A DNA stretch of 58,554 nucleotides from the NCBI GenBank assembly GCA_036406595.1, contig DASXAR010000014.1, positions 1-58,554 on the forward strand, given 5' to 3'. This DNA comes from VRUE01 sp036406595 (lineage in GTDB: Bacteria > Actinomycetota > Thermoleophilia > Solirubrobacterales > 70-9). A model generated the notes under the pieces. That model saw only the letters and a list, made by a program, of their open reading frames with translations. It searched no databases and was not told the DNA's origin. How positions within the stretch are numbered: the stretch's first letter is position 1; every line of letters begins with the position of its first letter. Below are positions 1 to 9,910 of the stretch, piece after piece. Position numbers and translations under genes: made by a program.

Positions 1-944
1 CGCAGGCCGAGCCTGCCCGCCTGCGCGGCGACTTCCGCGGCGCGCTCAGGGTCGATCTCGACGCAGATCACCTCGCCCCTGTCCCCCATGCGGGCGGCGA
101 TCTGACCGCTCTTGATGCCGGGGCCCGCGCAGAGGTCGAGGACGTGGTCGCCGGGCTCGGGGGCCAGGACCTCCACCGTGGCCATCGAGCCGCGGCTCTG
201 CGGGGTCAGCTCCCCGGCTGCGACCAGCTCGCCGAGGCCACCGCCCGTCCGGCCGCTCAGAACGATCGCCTCGGAGGCGGCGAGCGGCCACGGACCCTCT
301 GGGGAGACGGCCTCGATGCCCGCCTCGCTGAGGGCGGCAAGAGCGGCATCGCGACCCGGGCCGGCCCGCAGCGCCGTCTCCGCCGGCTCGTTGCAGGCCG
401 CGAGGAGACTGCGGGCCCCCTCGGGCCCGAGCTCCTCCCACCACATCCGCGTCAGCCACTCCGGCGCCGAGTGGGCGATCGCGGCCGCCTCGGGGGTCGA
501 GTCGTCCCCGAGCAGCGCCGCGGTCAGCGTCGCGCGCTCGCGTGCGGCTCTTCGCAGGACCGCGTTGACGAGCCCTGCCCCGGGCGCCGCCCCGGCCGCC
601 TTCGCCAGCTCCACCGACTGATCGACCGCGGCGTGGTCGGGCGTCGCGTCGGCGAAGAGCAGCTCGTAGAGGCCGAGCCGCAGCGCCGCCAGCACCGGCG
701 GGTCGAGCAGACGGAGGGAGCGCTCGGCGAGGAGTTCGATCGCGGCGTCGGCGCTGCCACGCCGCTGCACAGCACCGTATGCGAGTCGCTGCGACTGGGC
801 GCGATCGCGGCCCTCCAGCCCGTCACGGTCGGCCGCCTCCCTGAAGGCGCGCTCGGTGAAGGCCTCCTTCTCGAAGGTCGCCCGCAGGACCTCGAAGGCC
901 ACCGAGCGCGCCGGGGAGGCGCGCGATGCCGCCCGTGAGCTCAT
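1..944 (-). CDS. rsmB: 16S rRNA (cytosine-C5)-methyltransferase RsmB, 3'-truncated by window edge
   Basis: RsmB (Sun/Fmu family) methylates C967 of 16S rRNA using SAM. About 314 codons are visible. The N-terminal half is the NusB-like RNA-binding domain (AVDQSVELAKAAG and GLVNAVLRR blocks). The start of the Rossmann methyltransferase domain follows, with the SAM-binding stretch VLDLCAGPGIKSGQIA and then EIDPERA. In most RsmB proteins the SAM motif reads DxCAAPGGKT, so GPGIKS is a mild variant. The catalytic cysteines lie beyond the window edge. The ATG at 944 is 16 bp after the fmt stop, making this the last visible gene of priA-def-fmt-rsmB, a classic bacterial order. Family assignment is secure. 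Confidence 0.93.
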   Translation of the reverse strand, partial: MSSRAASRASPARSVAFEVLRATFEKEAFTERAFREAADRDGLEGRDRAQSQRLAYGAVQRRGSADAAIELLAERSLRLLDPPVLAALRLGLYELLFADATPDHAAVDQSVELAKAAGAAPGAGLVNAVLRRAARERATLTAALLGDDSTPEAAAIAHSAPEWLTRMWWEELGPEGARSLLAACNEPAETALRAGPGRDAALAALSEAGIEAVSPEGPWPLAASEAIVLSGRTGGGLGELVAAGELTPQSRGSMATVEVLAPEPGDHVLDLCAGPGIKSGQIAARMGDRGEVICVEIDPERAAEVAAQAGRLGL

Positions 945-960
945 TGACGAAGCCTCGTCT

Positions 961-1866
961 TCACAGCGCCGGCGCCGGGTGTCCGCGCAGGTAGGCGGCC
1001 GCGTCCATCGGCCTGCCGCCCTCGGGCTGGACGATCTCCAACCGCAGCGCGCCCTCCGCGCACCCAAGCAGCAGCGCGTCACCTTCCGCCCGCAGCTCGC
1101 CCTGACCCGGCCCGTCCTCGAGCGGTCGCGCACCGCGCACGCCGAGCCTGGCGCCACCAGCCAGTTCCAGATGGGTGCCGATATGCGGCGTCAGGGCGCG
1201 GACCCGCCGCGCAAGCTCGGCGGCGGGCCGAGCTGGGTCGAGGCGCCGCTCGGAGGGCTCGATCTTGTCCGCGTAGGTCGCCGCCGCGTCGTCCTGATCG
1301 GTGAAGTTCAGCTCGTCCTGCGCCCGCCGGTCTAGCGCCCGCACGATCAGCTCTCCGCCAAGAGCCGCGAGCCGGCTCGAAAGCGAGCCGAAGTCGTCGG
1401 CCTCGGCGATCGGCTCCCCCTCACAAAGCGCGACCGGCCCCGAGTCGAGGCCCTCCGTCACCTTCATGACGCTGACCCCGGTGCGCGGATCGCCGGCCAT
1501 GATCGCCCGCTCAATCGGCGCCGCGCCGCGCCAGCGGGGAAGAAGCGACGGGTGCACGTTGATCAGCGGCAACTCGGAGAGCAGGGGCTCTCGGATGATC
1601 TGACCGAAGGCACAGACGACCCCGAGGTCCGCGCCGGCGGCCCGGATTCGCTCCATCGCGTCGCCCTCGTTCAGGTTCGCGGTCTGCAGCCGCTCGATCC
1701 CGAGCTCTGCGGCAGCGGCGACCGCCGGCGGCGGCAGCGTCCTGCGTCCCCTCCCCCGCGGCCGGTCCGGCGGGGCGACGACGAGGGCCGGCCGGTGCTC
1801 GGAGGCCGCGAGGCGGCGCAGCACCTCGGCGGCGAAGTCGGAGGTCCCCAGGTAGACGGTCTTCAC
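961..1866 (-). CDS. fmt: Methionyl-tRNA formyltransferase
   Basis: Fmt transfers a formyl group from 10-formyl-THF to initiator Met-tRNA. The 301-residue length is normal. The N-terminal formyltransferase domain starts with VYLGTSDFA. It carries the catalytic set seen in the family: Asn103 and His105 in NVHPSLLPRWRGAAPI, and Asp141 in EGLDSG. The C-terminal OB-like tRNA-binding domain follows. The start is GTG at 1866, overlapping the def stop by 4 bp (GTGA), so the two opposing N-formyl functions (adding and removing formyl) are translationally coupled. Confidence 0.97.
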   Translation of the reverse strand: MKTVYLGTSDFAAEVLRRLAASEHRPALVVAPPDRPRGRGRRTLPPPAVAAAAELGIERLQTANLNEGDAMERIRAAGADLGVVCAFGQIIREPLLSELPLINVHPSLLPRWRGAAPIERAIMAGDPRTGVSVMKVTEGLDSGPVALCEGEPIAEADDFGSLSSRLAALGGELIVRALDRRAQDELNFTDQDDAAATYADKIEPSERRLDPARPAAELARRVRALTPHIGTHLELAGGARLGVRGARPLEDGPGQGELRAEGDALLLGCAEGALRLEIVQPEGGRPMDAAAYLRGHPAPAL

Positions 1867-2504
1867 GCGTCGGCGCGAGGCTCGCGATGCTCGCCCTGCT
1901 CCGCCTCGGGGTCGAGGTCATCGCCGGGCGGGCTGTAGCTCTCGCCTTCGCGCAGCGCGCGAAGCGCCGCCTTGCGCTGCTCGCGCGGGGCGTGGTCGAG
2001 GATCAGCACACCGTCGAGGTGGTCGATCTCGTGCTGAAGGACCCGCGCCTCGAGCCCCGACGCCTCGATCTCGAGCGGCCGGCCCTCGACGTCGCAACCT
2101 GCGACGCGCGCGTGCAGCGGCCGCTCGACGTCCATCGAGACGAGGGGGAGGCTGAGGCAGCCCTCCTCGGCGACAACCAGCTCGTCGGAGGTCCACTCGA
2201 CCGAAGGGTTGACGAGGGCCGTGGGCTCGCTGTCGGCGGCGGCCTGGAAGACGAGCACCCGCCGCAGCACGCCGAGCTGGGTGGCAGCCAGGCCGACCCC
2301 CAGGCCATCGCGCATGATCTCGATCATCCGCTCGACCTCGGCCCGGAGGGCGGCGTCGAACTCGCCCACCGGCGAGGCCCTGCTCTTCAGCACCGGGTCG
2401 CCGAACTTGACCACCTGGGCGAGAGCGGCCTCGCGGCGCTCCTGACGCTCCTGCTCGAGCGCCTCGCGCTCGTTCTGGGCCTTGACGGCTCCTTCGTCGC
2501 TCAC
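1863..2504 (-). CDS. def: Peptide deformylase
   Basis: Removes the N-formyl group from nascent proteins; Fe2+ or Zn2+ enzyme in the cytosol. All three signature motifs are present: GVGLAATQLG (about 69-78), EGCLS (114-118, metal-binding Cys) and HEIDH (158-162, two metal His and the catalytic Glu). The frame stays open to 2555, directly after the priA stop. I prefer the GTG at 2504 because a GAAGG sequence lies just upstream and because it removes a low-complexity N-terminus. Even so, about 30 charged residues precede the fold. This gives 213 aa. Sits between priA and fmt. Confidence 0.95.
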   Translation of the reverse strand: MSDEGAVKAQNEREALEQERQERREAALAQVVKFGDPVLKSRASPVGEFDAALRAEVERMIEIMRDGLGVGLAATQLGVLRRVLVFQAAADSEPTALVNPSVEWTSDELVVAEEGCLSLPLVSMDVERPLHARVAGCDVEGRPLEIEASGLEARVLQHEIDHLDGVLILDHAPREQRKAALRALREGESYSPPGDDLDPEAEQGEHREPRADA

Positions 2505-2555
2505 CGGAAACCTTCGCGCTTCACGGCTCCGATTGTATGGATTGCCCTCTCCCAC

Positions 2556-4739
2556 TCACTGCGGGTCGACGTCGACCGCGAGGGCGACGTCGCGCAGGGA
2601 ACGCTCGGCGGCGAGCCCGTCGACCGTCTCTCGCACCGCGCCAATCGTCGCGCCACGATTTGCCGCCTTGACCAGGAGGCGTCGCCGGTGGCGGTTTCGG
2701 ACCCGGAACATCGGCGCCGGCCCGAGCAATTCGGAGTCGCTCGGGAGGCGCTGCTCGAGGGCCGCGGCGAGCCGGACGGCCGCGGCGTCGACCCGCTGCT
2801 CGGCCGCCGCGCGCAGGACGATCCGCACCAGACTCGAGAAGGGCGGGTAGCGGAGCGCGCGCCGGCGCTCGACCTCCTCGCCGAGGAATCCGGCGGAGTC
2901 GTGCGATGCGGCGTGAACGATGCTCGGGGCGGCCGGTGCGAGCGTCTGCACGATCACCCTGCCCCCCGCCTCGCCGCGGCCGCTGCGGCCGGCGAGCTGG
3001 GCGACCATCGCGAAGGTCCGCTCGGCGGCGCGAAAGTCGGGAAAGCGCAACGTCGCGTCGGCGTCGAGGATCGCGCTCAGGGTCACCTCCGGGAAGTCGT
3101 GCCCTTTGGCGACCATCTGGGTGCCGACCAGGACGGCGCTCTCAGCCTCGCCGAAGCCGGCGAGGATGCGGGCGTGTCCTCCGCGTCGCGCCGCGGTGTC
3201 CGAGTCGAGCCGGAAAATCGGCATCGGTCCGAGCGCCCGGGACAGCAGCTCCTCGACCTGCTCCGTGCCCGCGCCGGCGCGAGAGAGGGTGGTCGAGCCA
3301 CACTCCCTGCAGGCCCCCGGAAGAGCCTCGGCATGCGCGCAGTGGTGGCAGACGAGGCGGCCGGCCTGGCGGTGGACGATCAGCGAGACGTCGCAGTTGG
3401 GGCAGCCCCAGTGCCGCCCACAGGAGCGGCAGATCAGCCAGGGTGAGAAGCCGCGCCGGTTGACCATCAGGATCGCCTTCTCGCCATCCCGGCGGACCTG
3501 CTCGAGCGCCTCCCAGCTGCGTGGATGCAGCGGACCGCTTCCCGAGCCGCGCATGTCGAGCACCTCGACCGGCGGCAGCGGGCGGCCGTCGACCCGGTCA
3601 GGCAGCTCGATCCGCGGCAGCTCGAGCCACGCCTCCGGGCGCGGCGTCGCGGTCCCGGCAAGGAGCACGGCGCCGGCCTCGCCGGCGCGCCGCCTCGCCA
3701 CGGTCCGCGCGTCGTAGCAGGGGTCCCCCTCCTGCTTGTAGGAGGGGTCGTGCTCCTCGTCGATCACGATCAGGCCGAGGTCGCGCACCGGCGCGAAGAC
3801 CGCTGAGCGCGGACCGACGCAGACCTGCGCCTCACCGCTGCGCAGCCGCTCCCACTCGTCCAGCCGCTCGCCCGGCGAGAGGGCGGAATGCAGCACCGCG
3901 AAGCGATCGCCGAGCCTGGCGCGAAATCGCGCCACCGCCTGCGGCGCGAGCCCGATCTCGGGGACGAGGACGATCGCGCCGCGACCCCGCTCGAGCGCCG
4001 CCTCGACCGCCGCCAGGTAGACCTCGGTCTTCCCCGAGCCCGTGACGCCGTGCAGCAGCATCTCTCGCGGTGCGCCGGAAGCTTGGTCCAACGCCGCGAT
4101 CGCCCATTCGACCGCCCGTAGCTGCTCGGGAAGGAGCTGCGGGCGCCGCCCGGCGGCCCCGACCTCGAGGTGGCGGGGCCGGCGCCGGACACGGGTGCTG
4201 CGGCTGACCAGAAGGCCGCGGTCCTCCAGCCGCCTCAGGACCTGGCGGTCCGCCCCGGTCGCCGCCGCGAGCTCCGGCGCCGAGATCTCGCCGCCGGCGA
4301 GTGCCTCGAGCGCCGCCCGCTGGCGGGTGCCGAGCCGGCCTGCCCCGGCGAGAGCCTTCTGCCCGGCCTCGGTGATCTCAACCCGCAGCTCGGTCCGCGG
4401 CCGCACCCTCTCCCCCGCGGCGCCGGTGCCGGGCGGAAGGACGAGCTGCAGGCCTCGGGAGGGAGTCGAGCAGTACTCGGAGGCGACCCAGAGCCCGAGC
4501 CGCACCAGCTCTGCCGGCACGCCCGCCTCGAGCGCCTCGAGCGGCTCGGCGAGGCGCTCGGCCGGCAGCTCGCTGCTCTCGGCGAGGCCCACCACGACCC
4601 CCAGCGCCCTTCGCCTGCCGAACGGGACGCGAACGACGCTGCCGACTCCGACGTCGGCCATCTCGGGTGGCAGGCGGTAGTCGAACGGGCCCCGCAGGGC
4701 GCGGGCGGTCGTCAGCGGCTCGACCTTCGCGATCGACAC
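2556..4739 (-). CDS. priA: Primosomal protein N' (replication restart helicase PriA)
   Basis: 727 aa. PriA recognises stalled forks and reloads the replisome. Visible features are the N-terminal 3'-DNA-binding domain (FDYRLPPEM), Walker A GVTGSGKT at 231-238, the DEEH box at 327-330 and the AGTATPRPE motif near 361. Eight cysteines (437, 440, 446, 449, 464, 467, 477, 480) form the two zinc sites. Many actinobacterial PriA proteins have lost helicase motifs, but here Walker A, DEEH and both zinc sites are all intact, so an active ATPase is expected. GTG start at 4739 with a TANNNT element 6 nt upstream (see promoter entry). Confidence 0.96.
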   Translation of the reverse strand: MSIAKVEPLTTARALRGPFDYRLPPEMADVGVGSVVRVPFGRRRALGVVVGLAESSELPAERLAEPLEALEAGVPAELVRLGLWVASEYCSTPSRGLQLVLPPGTGAAGERVRPRTELRVEITEAGQKALAGAGRLGTRQRAALEALAGGEISAPELAAATGADRQVLRRLEDRGLLVSRSTRVRRRPRHLEVGAAGRRPQLLPEQLRAVEWAIAALDQASGAPREMLLHGVTGSGKTEVYLAAVEAALERGRGAIVLVPEIGLAPQAVARFRARLGDRFAVLHSALSPGERLDEWERLRSGEAQVCVGPRSAVFAPVRDLGLIVIDEEHDPSYKQEGDPCYDARTVARRRAGEAGAVLLAGTATPRPEAWLELPRIELPDRVDGRPLPPVEVLDMRGSGSGPLHPRSWEALEQVRRDGEKAILMVNRRGFSPWLICRSCGRHWGCPNCDVSLIVHRQAGRLVCHHCAHAEALPGACRECGSTTLSRAGAGTEQVEELLSRALGPMPIFRLDSDTAARRGGHARILAGFGEAESAVLVGTQMVAKGHDFPEVTLSAILDADATLRFPDFRAAERTFAMVAQLAGRSGRGEAGGRVIVQTLAPAAPSIVHAASHDSAGFLGEEVERRRALRYPPFSSLVRIVLRAAAEQRVDAAAVRLAAALEQRLPSDSELLGPAPMFRVRNRHRRRLLVKAANRGATIGAVRETVDGLAAERSLRDVALAVDVDPQ

Positions 4740-4745
4740 GCGGCA

Positions 4746-4751
4746 ACGGTA
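4746..4751 (-). promoter_or_regulatory. Putative -10 element of a leaderless priA promoter
   Basis: TACCGT on the minus strand ends 6 nt before the priA GTG, placing the predicted transcription start on the start codon itself. No Shine-Dalgarno is present. One of several such arrangements in the window. Confidence 0.45.
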
Positions 4752-4791
4752 TGGAGAGGCGCGGACGGCGGGGTATGCTCACGCCGACGCG

Positions 4792-5298
4792 ATGGCGAGC
4801 CTCAACCTCAGTCCAGGCGAGCAGGTCATCTTCCAGGGCCATCCGTCCTGGCGCGCGATCCTCGGCTTCTACCTGAAGGGCCTGCTGATCGCCATCGTCA
4901 TCGCGGTGGTCGCGAAGCTGGTCGGCGCCGGGGGCGGAACGGTATTCCTGATCGTGCTCGTGGTGCTCGGCCTGACCGTCCTGATCGGCTTCGTCAAGCG
5001 CGTCGCGACGACCTACACGATCACCAACCGCCGCCTCAACATCAAACGCGGCGTTTTCTCCCGGGAGGTGCAGGAGACCCGCCTCGAGCGGGTCCAGAAC
5101 GTCAACTACCAGCAGTCGATCTACCAGCGGGTGATGCAGATCGGCGACGTCGACTTCGACACGGCGGCCGGCGACGACTACAACTTCATCTTCGCCGGCG
5201 TCGCCGACCCCGCCGAAGTCGTCCACAGGGTCGACCAGGCGACCGGCGTCGGCGCCGGCGGCAGCCACGGCCTCGGCGAGGCGCAGCCACCCGCGTAG
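4792..5298 (+). CDS. Membrane protein with bacterial PH (bPH2/DUF304) domain
   Basis: 168 aa. The N-terminal motif (LSPGEQVIFQGHPSW) is typical of PH-domain YdbS/YdbT-like membrane proteins. Two hydrophobic segments follow at about 24-41 and 49-67. The PH-like core then reads TTYTITNRRLNIKRGVFSREV...ETRLERVQNVNYQQSIYQR, the usual bPH2 signature. Function in actinobacteria is unknown; such proteins are thought to scaffold at the membrane. It is divergent from priA, with a TATGCT element 12 nt upstream of the ATG, and is followed 12 bp later by the oxidoreductase gene, probably co-transcribed. Confidence 0.85.
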   Translation: MASLNLSPGEQVIFQGHPSWRAILGFYLKGLLIAIVIAVVAKLVGAGGGTVFLIVLVVLGLTVLIGFVKRVATTYTITNRRLNIKRGVFSREVQETRLERVQNVNYQQSIYQRVMQIGDVDFDTAAGDDYNFIFAGVADPAEVVHRVDQATGVGAGGSHGLGEAQPPA

Positions 5299-5310
5299 CG
5301 GGGAGCGACC

Positions 5311-6591
5311 ATGCCCCCGGCCGGCGGCGATAGGGATTTCTCGGTCGTCGTCTTCGGCGCGACGGGGGTGACGGGCCGCAACGTCGCCGCCTACCTGGCC
5401 GAGCGGGGCGAGCAGGGAGAGCTGGGCTGGGCCGCCGCAGGGCGCGACGCGGAGAAGGTGACGCGCGTCCTCGGGGAGGTCGGCGTCTCGGCTCCGGAGG
5501 TGATCGTCGCCGACGTCTCCGACCCGGCCTCGCTGCTGGAGATGGCATCGCGCGCCCGCGTCGTCCTCAATCTCGTCGGCCCCTACACCCTGCACGGCGA
5601 GCCGGTGATCGAGGCCTGCATCGCGAGCGGCGCCCACTACGCCGACCTGACGGGCGAGATCCCCTTCGTGCGGCGGATGATCGACCGACACCAGGAGGCG
5701 GCGGCGACGGCCGGCGTGAAGGTGGCCAACGTAAGCGGCTTCGAGGCGCTTCCCGCCGACCTCGCGGTGCTGCTCGCCGCCGAGACCGCCCGCGAGCGCT
5801 GGGACGAGGGCCTCGCCGCCGCCGACCTCGATGCCGACCTGCCCACTCCCGGTGGCCGTGTCGGGGCCGCCGACATCATCTCCGGCGGCACCCTGCAGAG
5901 CTCAGCCGAGGCGCTCGACGACGAGGACGCGAAGCTGGTCGTCGATCCCGCCGCGCTGATCGAGGACCCGGCGCTTGCCGAGCGGGTGCGGGAGGTGAGC
6001 CCGATCGCCCTGGCGCCGCGCTTCGACTCCGAGGGGGAGGTGATCGGCCCGATGATGCCGGCCCCCTTCATCAACCCGGCGGTGATTCACCGCACCGCCG
6101 CCATCGTCGCCGCCGAGAACGGCCGCGCGGCGGAGCCATTCCGCTATCGGGAGGGGGTCGTCACCCCCGGCGGAAGCTCGATGGTGCCGCTCCGCTACGC
6201 GGCGGCCGCCGCTTCGGCCGGCCTGCAGGCCGGCTTTCGCACCCTCGTCCGCTCGCGGCCCGCGGTCAGGCGCCGCGCCGCGGCGGCGATGCGAAGGTCG
6301 CTGCCCGCCTCGGGCTTCGGTCCCCAGGGCGAGCGGCTCGAGGAGTGGAGGTGGCGCGTCGCGGTCAACGCGACGACGGTCGGCGGGCGCCACGTGCGGA
6401 TCGACGTCGACGCCGAGGGCCACCCCGGCTACCTTGCCACCGCACGGATGCTCGGAGAGGCGGGGCTGCTGTTGAGCGAGCCGGGCGCGACCCCGGAGCG
6501 AAGCGGCTTCCTCACCCCCGCCGCCGCGCTCGGCACGGAGCGCATCGACCGCTTCGAGCGCGCCCGCGTCAGGTTTCGAGTCTCCTCCTAG
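5311..6591 (+). CDS. Saccharopine dehydrogenase-like NAD(P)-binding oxidoreductase
   Basis: 426 aa. N-terminal Rossmann fold with VVVFGATGVTGRNVAAYL, then DVSDPASL and VVLNLVGPYTLHG...VIEACIASGAHYADLTGE. This is the arrangement of the trans-acting enoyl reductase / SCCPDH-like family, not of true lysine-pathway saccharopine dehydrogenase. Mycobacterial relatives act on lipid (phthiocerol) precursors; here the substrate cannot be read from sequence. The C-terminus lacks an obvious membrane anchor. Lies 12 bp downstream of the PH-domain gene and converges on metK, with only 22 bp between the two stops. Confidence 0.85.
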   Translation: MPPAGGDRDFSVVVFGATGVTGRNVAAYLAERGEQGELGWAAAGRDAEKVTRVLGEVGVSAPEVIVADVSDPASLLEMASRARVVLNLVGPYTLHGEPVIEACIASGAHYADLTGEIPFVRRMIDRHQEAAATAGVKVANVSGFEALPADLAVLLAAETARERWDEGLAAADLDADLPTPGGRVGAADIISGGTLQSSAEALDDEDAKLVVDPAALIEDPALAERVREVSPIALAPRFDSEGEVIGPMMPAPFINPAVIHRTAAIVAAENGRAAEPFRYREGVVTPGGSSMVPLRYAAAAASAGLQAGFRTLVRSRPAVRRRAAAAMRRSLPASGFGPQGERLEEWRWRVAVNATTVGGRHVRIDVDAEGHPGYLATARMLGEAGLLLSEPGATPERSGFLTPAAALGTERIDRFERARVRFRVSS

Positions 6592-6613
6592 AAGCGGATC
6601 GAGCCGGTGGCGA

Positions 6614-7867
<1,254 letters not shown>

Positions 7868-7878
7868 TGCGAGAAAGA

Positions 7879-9192
7879 CTATCGACGGCGCCGCCGTGAG
7901 CGCGGCACGAAGTCGATCACGACCGGGACCCCCTCGAGGCCGTAAGCCTCTCGCAGCCGGTTCTCGAGGTGGTAGGCCCAGTCGCGGGTGATCAGGCGAC
8001 GGTCGTTGACCTGAATCGCGAAGCGAGGTGGCCGCTCGCCGACCTGAGCGGCGTAGTAGAGGCGCAGGCGACGGCCCCGGCGGTTCGGGGGCGGGGTCCG
8101 GGCGACCACATCGGAGATGAGCCGATTGAGCTCCGGGGTCGGAATCCTCTCGCCGGCCCGGTCGGCCAGCTCGAGCGCCTTCGGCAGCAGCTTCGTGACG
8201 TTCCTGCCCGCCGTCGCCGAGCAGGTGACGACGGCGGGGCGAAGCCGAAGCTTCCGCTCCACCCGGGCGCGGGCGTCGTCGACGTCGGTCTCCCCGACGT
8301 CCCACTTGTTGAGCGCGAGCAGCGTCGCGCAGCCGGCGCGCATCGCAAGCTCCGCCACGCGGAGATCCTCGGCCGTGACGCCCTCCGACGCGTCGCAGAC
8401 GACGAGCGCGACGTCGGCGCGATCGACCGCGCGCTCGGATCGCAGCTGCGCGTAGTAGTCGACCGTGCCGGCGACCTTGCCGCGGCGCCGCAGGCCCGCC
8501 GTGTCGACCAGCACGACCCGCCGGCCGGCGACCTCGAGCTCGGTGTCGATCGCGTCGCGCGTCGTTCCCGCCTCCGGGGAGACGATCACCCTTTCGGCGC
8601 CGAGGAACGCGTTGACGAGCGACGACTTGCCGACGTTGGGCCGCCCGACGACCGCGACCCGAACCGCGTCGTCCTCCTCGGCTTCCTTCGGGCGCTCGCC
8701 GAGCGCCTCGACCACGCGGTCCAGCAGGTCGCCGCTTCCCAGCCCGTGGGTCGCGGAGACCCCGAGCGGCTCGCCGAGCCCGAGCCCGTAGAACTCGGCG
8801 GTCATGTGCCCGTCACCGGGTCGGTCGATCTTGTTGACAACCACGAGGACGGGCACCTCGGCGCCGCGCAGCGCCTCCGCGACCTCGGCGTCTCCGGCGC
8901 GGACCCCGGCGCGGGCGTCGACGACGAAGAGGACGACGTCTGCCTCGGCGATCCCCAGCTCGGCCTGGCGTCGGATGTCGGTGGCGAGCTCTCCGTCGTC
9001 GCCGAGGTCGATGCCGCCGGTGTCGAGCAGCTCGAAGGCGACCCCGTTCCACTCGGTCGGGACCCGCTTGCGGTCGCGGGTCACCCCCGGCTGCGCGTGG
9101 GTGACGGCCTCGCGCCCGCCCGCCAGCCGGTTGACCAGGGTGCTCTTGCCGACATTGGGGAAACCGACGATGGCGACGGTCGGCGTGCTCAT
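7879..9192 (-). CDS. der: Ribosome-associated GTPase Der (EngA)
   Basis: 437 aa. Double-GTPase needed for 50S assembly. Two complete G domains are visible: GFPNVGKST at about 10-18 with NKID, and GRPNVGKSS near 183 with DTAGLRRRGKV and NKWD. The C-terminal KH-like domain ends with an Arg-rich tail (SRRRRR). The ATG at 9192 is chosen because homologues start directly at the first G domain and GAGGACC upstream resembles an SD. Follows cmk by 16 bp; cmk-der adjacency is conserved in many bacteria. Confidence 0.97.
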   Translation of the reverse strand: MSTPTVAIVGFPNVGKSTLVNRLAGGREAVTHAQPGVTRDRKRVPTEWNGVAFELLDTGGIDLGDDGELATDIRRQAELGIAEADVVLFVVDARAGVRAGDAEVAEALRGAEVPVLVVVNKIDRPGDGHMTAEFYGLGLGEPLGVSATHGLGSGDLLDRVVEALGERPKEAEEDDAVRVAVVGRPNVGKSSLVNAFLGAERVIVSPEAGTTRDAIDTELEVAGRRVVLVDTAGLRRRGKVAGTVDYYAQLRSERAVDRADVALVVCDASEGVTAEDLRVAELAMRAGCATLLALNKWDVGETDVDDARARVERKLRLRPAVVTCSATAGRNVTKLLPKALELADRAGERIPTPELNRLISDVVARTPPPNRRGRRLRLYYAAQVGERPPRFAIQVNDRRLITRDWAYHLENRLREAYGLEGVPVVIDFVPRSRRRRR

Positions 9193-9208
9193 CGCAGGTC
9201 CTCGCGAC

Positions 9209-9847
9209 TCATGCGATCCCCCGCTGTCTCGCCAGACCGACGATCCGATCGACCACTTCGACCAGCGAGAGCTCGGTGGTGTCGAGTGAAACGGCATCTG
9301 CGGCCGCCCTCAACGCGCTGTGCTCGCGGCTCTCGTCGCGCCGGTCGCGCTCGCGCTGTGCCGCGAGAACGGCTGTCCGGTCCTCGCCGCTCTCGGCCGC
9401 CCGCCTGCGAGCCCGCTCCTCGGCGCTCGCCGTGAGGAAGACCTTGAGCGGAGCATCCGGGCAGACGACGGTGCCGATGTCGCGACCCTCGGCGACGAAC
9501 GAGCCGGCGACGACGATCGCGCGCTGCAGGGCGACCATCGCCTCGCGCACCCGCGGATGGACTGAGATCCGCGAGGCGGCCTCGCTCACCTCCGGGCGGC
9601 GGATCTCGGCGCCGACGTCGCGTCCCTCCAGCGCGATGCGGTTACCGTCGATCTCGATCGGGAGAGTCCGGGCAAGCTCGCCGACCGCGGCGGAGTCGTC
9701 GAGGTCCGCGCCCGCCTCGAGGGCGGCGAGCGCGACGCACCGGTACATCGCGCCGGAGTCGAGGTACGTGAAGCCGAGCGAGTCGGCGACCGCCCGGGCA
9801 ACGGTTGACTTGCCGGCCCCGGCGGGCCCGTCGATGGCGATCACCAC
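9209..9847 (-). CDS. cmk: Cytidylate kinase
   Basis: 212 aa. Phosphorylates CMP and dCMP. P-loop GPAGAGKST near the N-terminus, then YLDSGAMYRCVAL and the GRDIGTVVCPDA motif of CMP kinase; the ASAEERARRRAAE helix is the LID region. Start is GTG at 9847 or the adjacent GTG at 9844; the second overlaps the stop of a 14-codon ORF by 4 bp. Placed between aroA and der in the operon, as in many Firmicutes and Actinobacteria. Confidence 0.95.
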   Translation of the reverse strand: MVIAIDGPAGAGKSTVARAVADSLGFTYLDSGAMYRCVALAALEAGADLDDSAAVGELARTLPIEIDGNRIALEGRDVGAEIRRPEVSEAASRISVHPRVREAMVALQRAIVVAGSFVAEGRDIGTVVCPDAPLKVFLTASAEERARRRAAESGEDRTAVLAAQRERDRRDESREHSALRAAADAVSLDTTELSLVEVVDRIVGLARQRGIA

Positions 9848-9862
9848 AGGCGCCGCCTCCTC

Positions 9863-9885
9863 CGCTCTTGCTCACTCGCACTCAT
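9863..9885 (-). repeat. Diverged copy of a dispersed junction repeat (aroA/cmk gap)
   Basis: The minus strand here resembles the 22-mers at 12381-12402 and 31128-31149 (ATGAG-GCG-GTGAGCAAG core, with small differences). It opens a 14-codon ORF (9841-9885, starting MSASEQ) whose TGA overlaps the second cmk GTG. It lies in the 63-bp gap after aroA. Confidence 0.45.
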
Positions 9886-9910
9886 GATCACTGGAGATCT
9901 TGCTCGTTCG

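Noticed and set aside
2505..2555. Longer def start directly after the priA stop
   Set aside because: Adds 17 residues unlike deformylase and ignores the GAAGG site before the GTG at 2504.
1887..3446. 519-codon plus-strand frame antisense to def and priA
   Set aside because: Shadow of coding bias; no recognisable domain.
7868..7878. SAM riboswitch upstream of metK
   Set aside because: Only 11 bp separate der and metK; no room for an aptamer.
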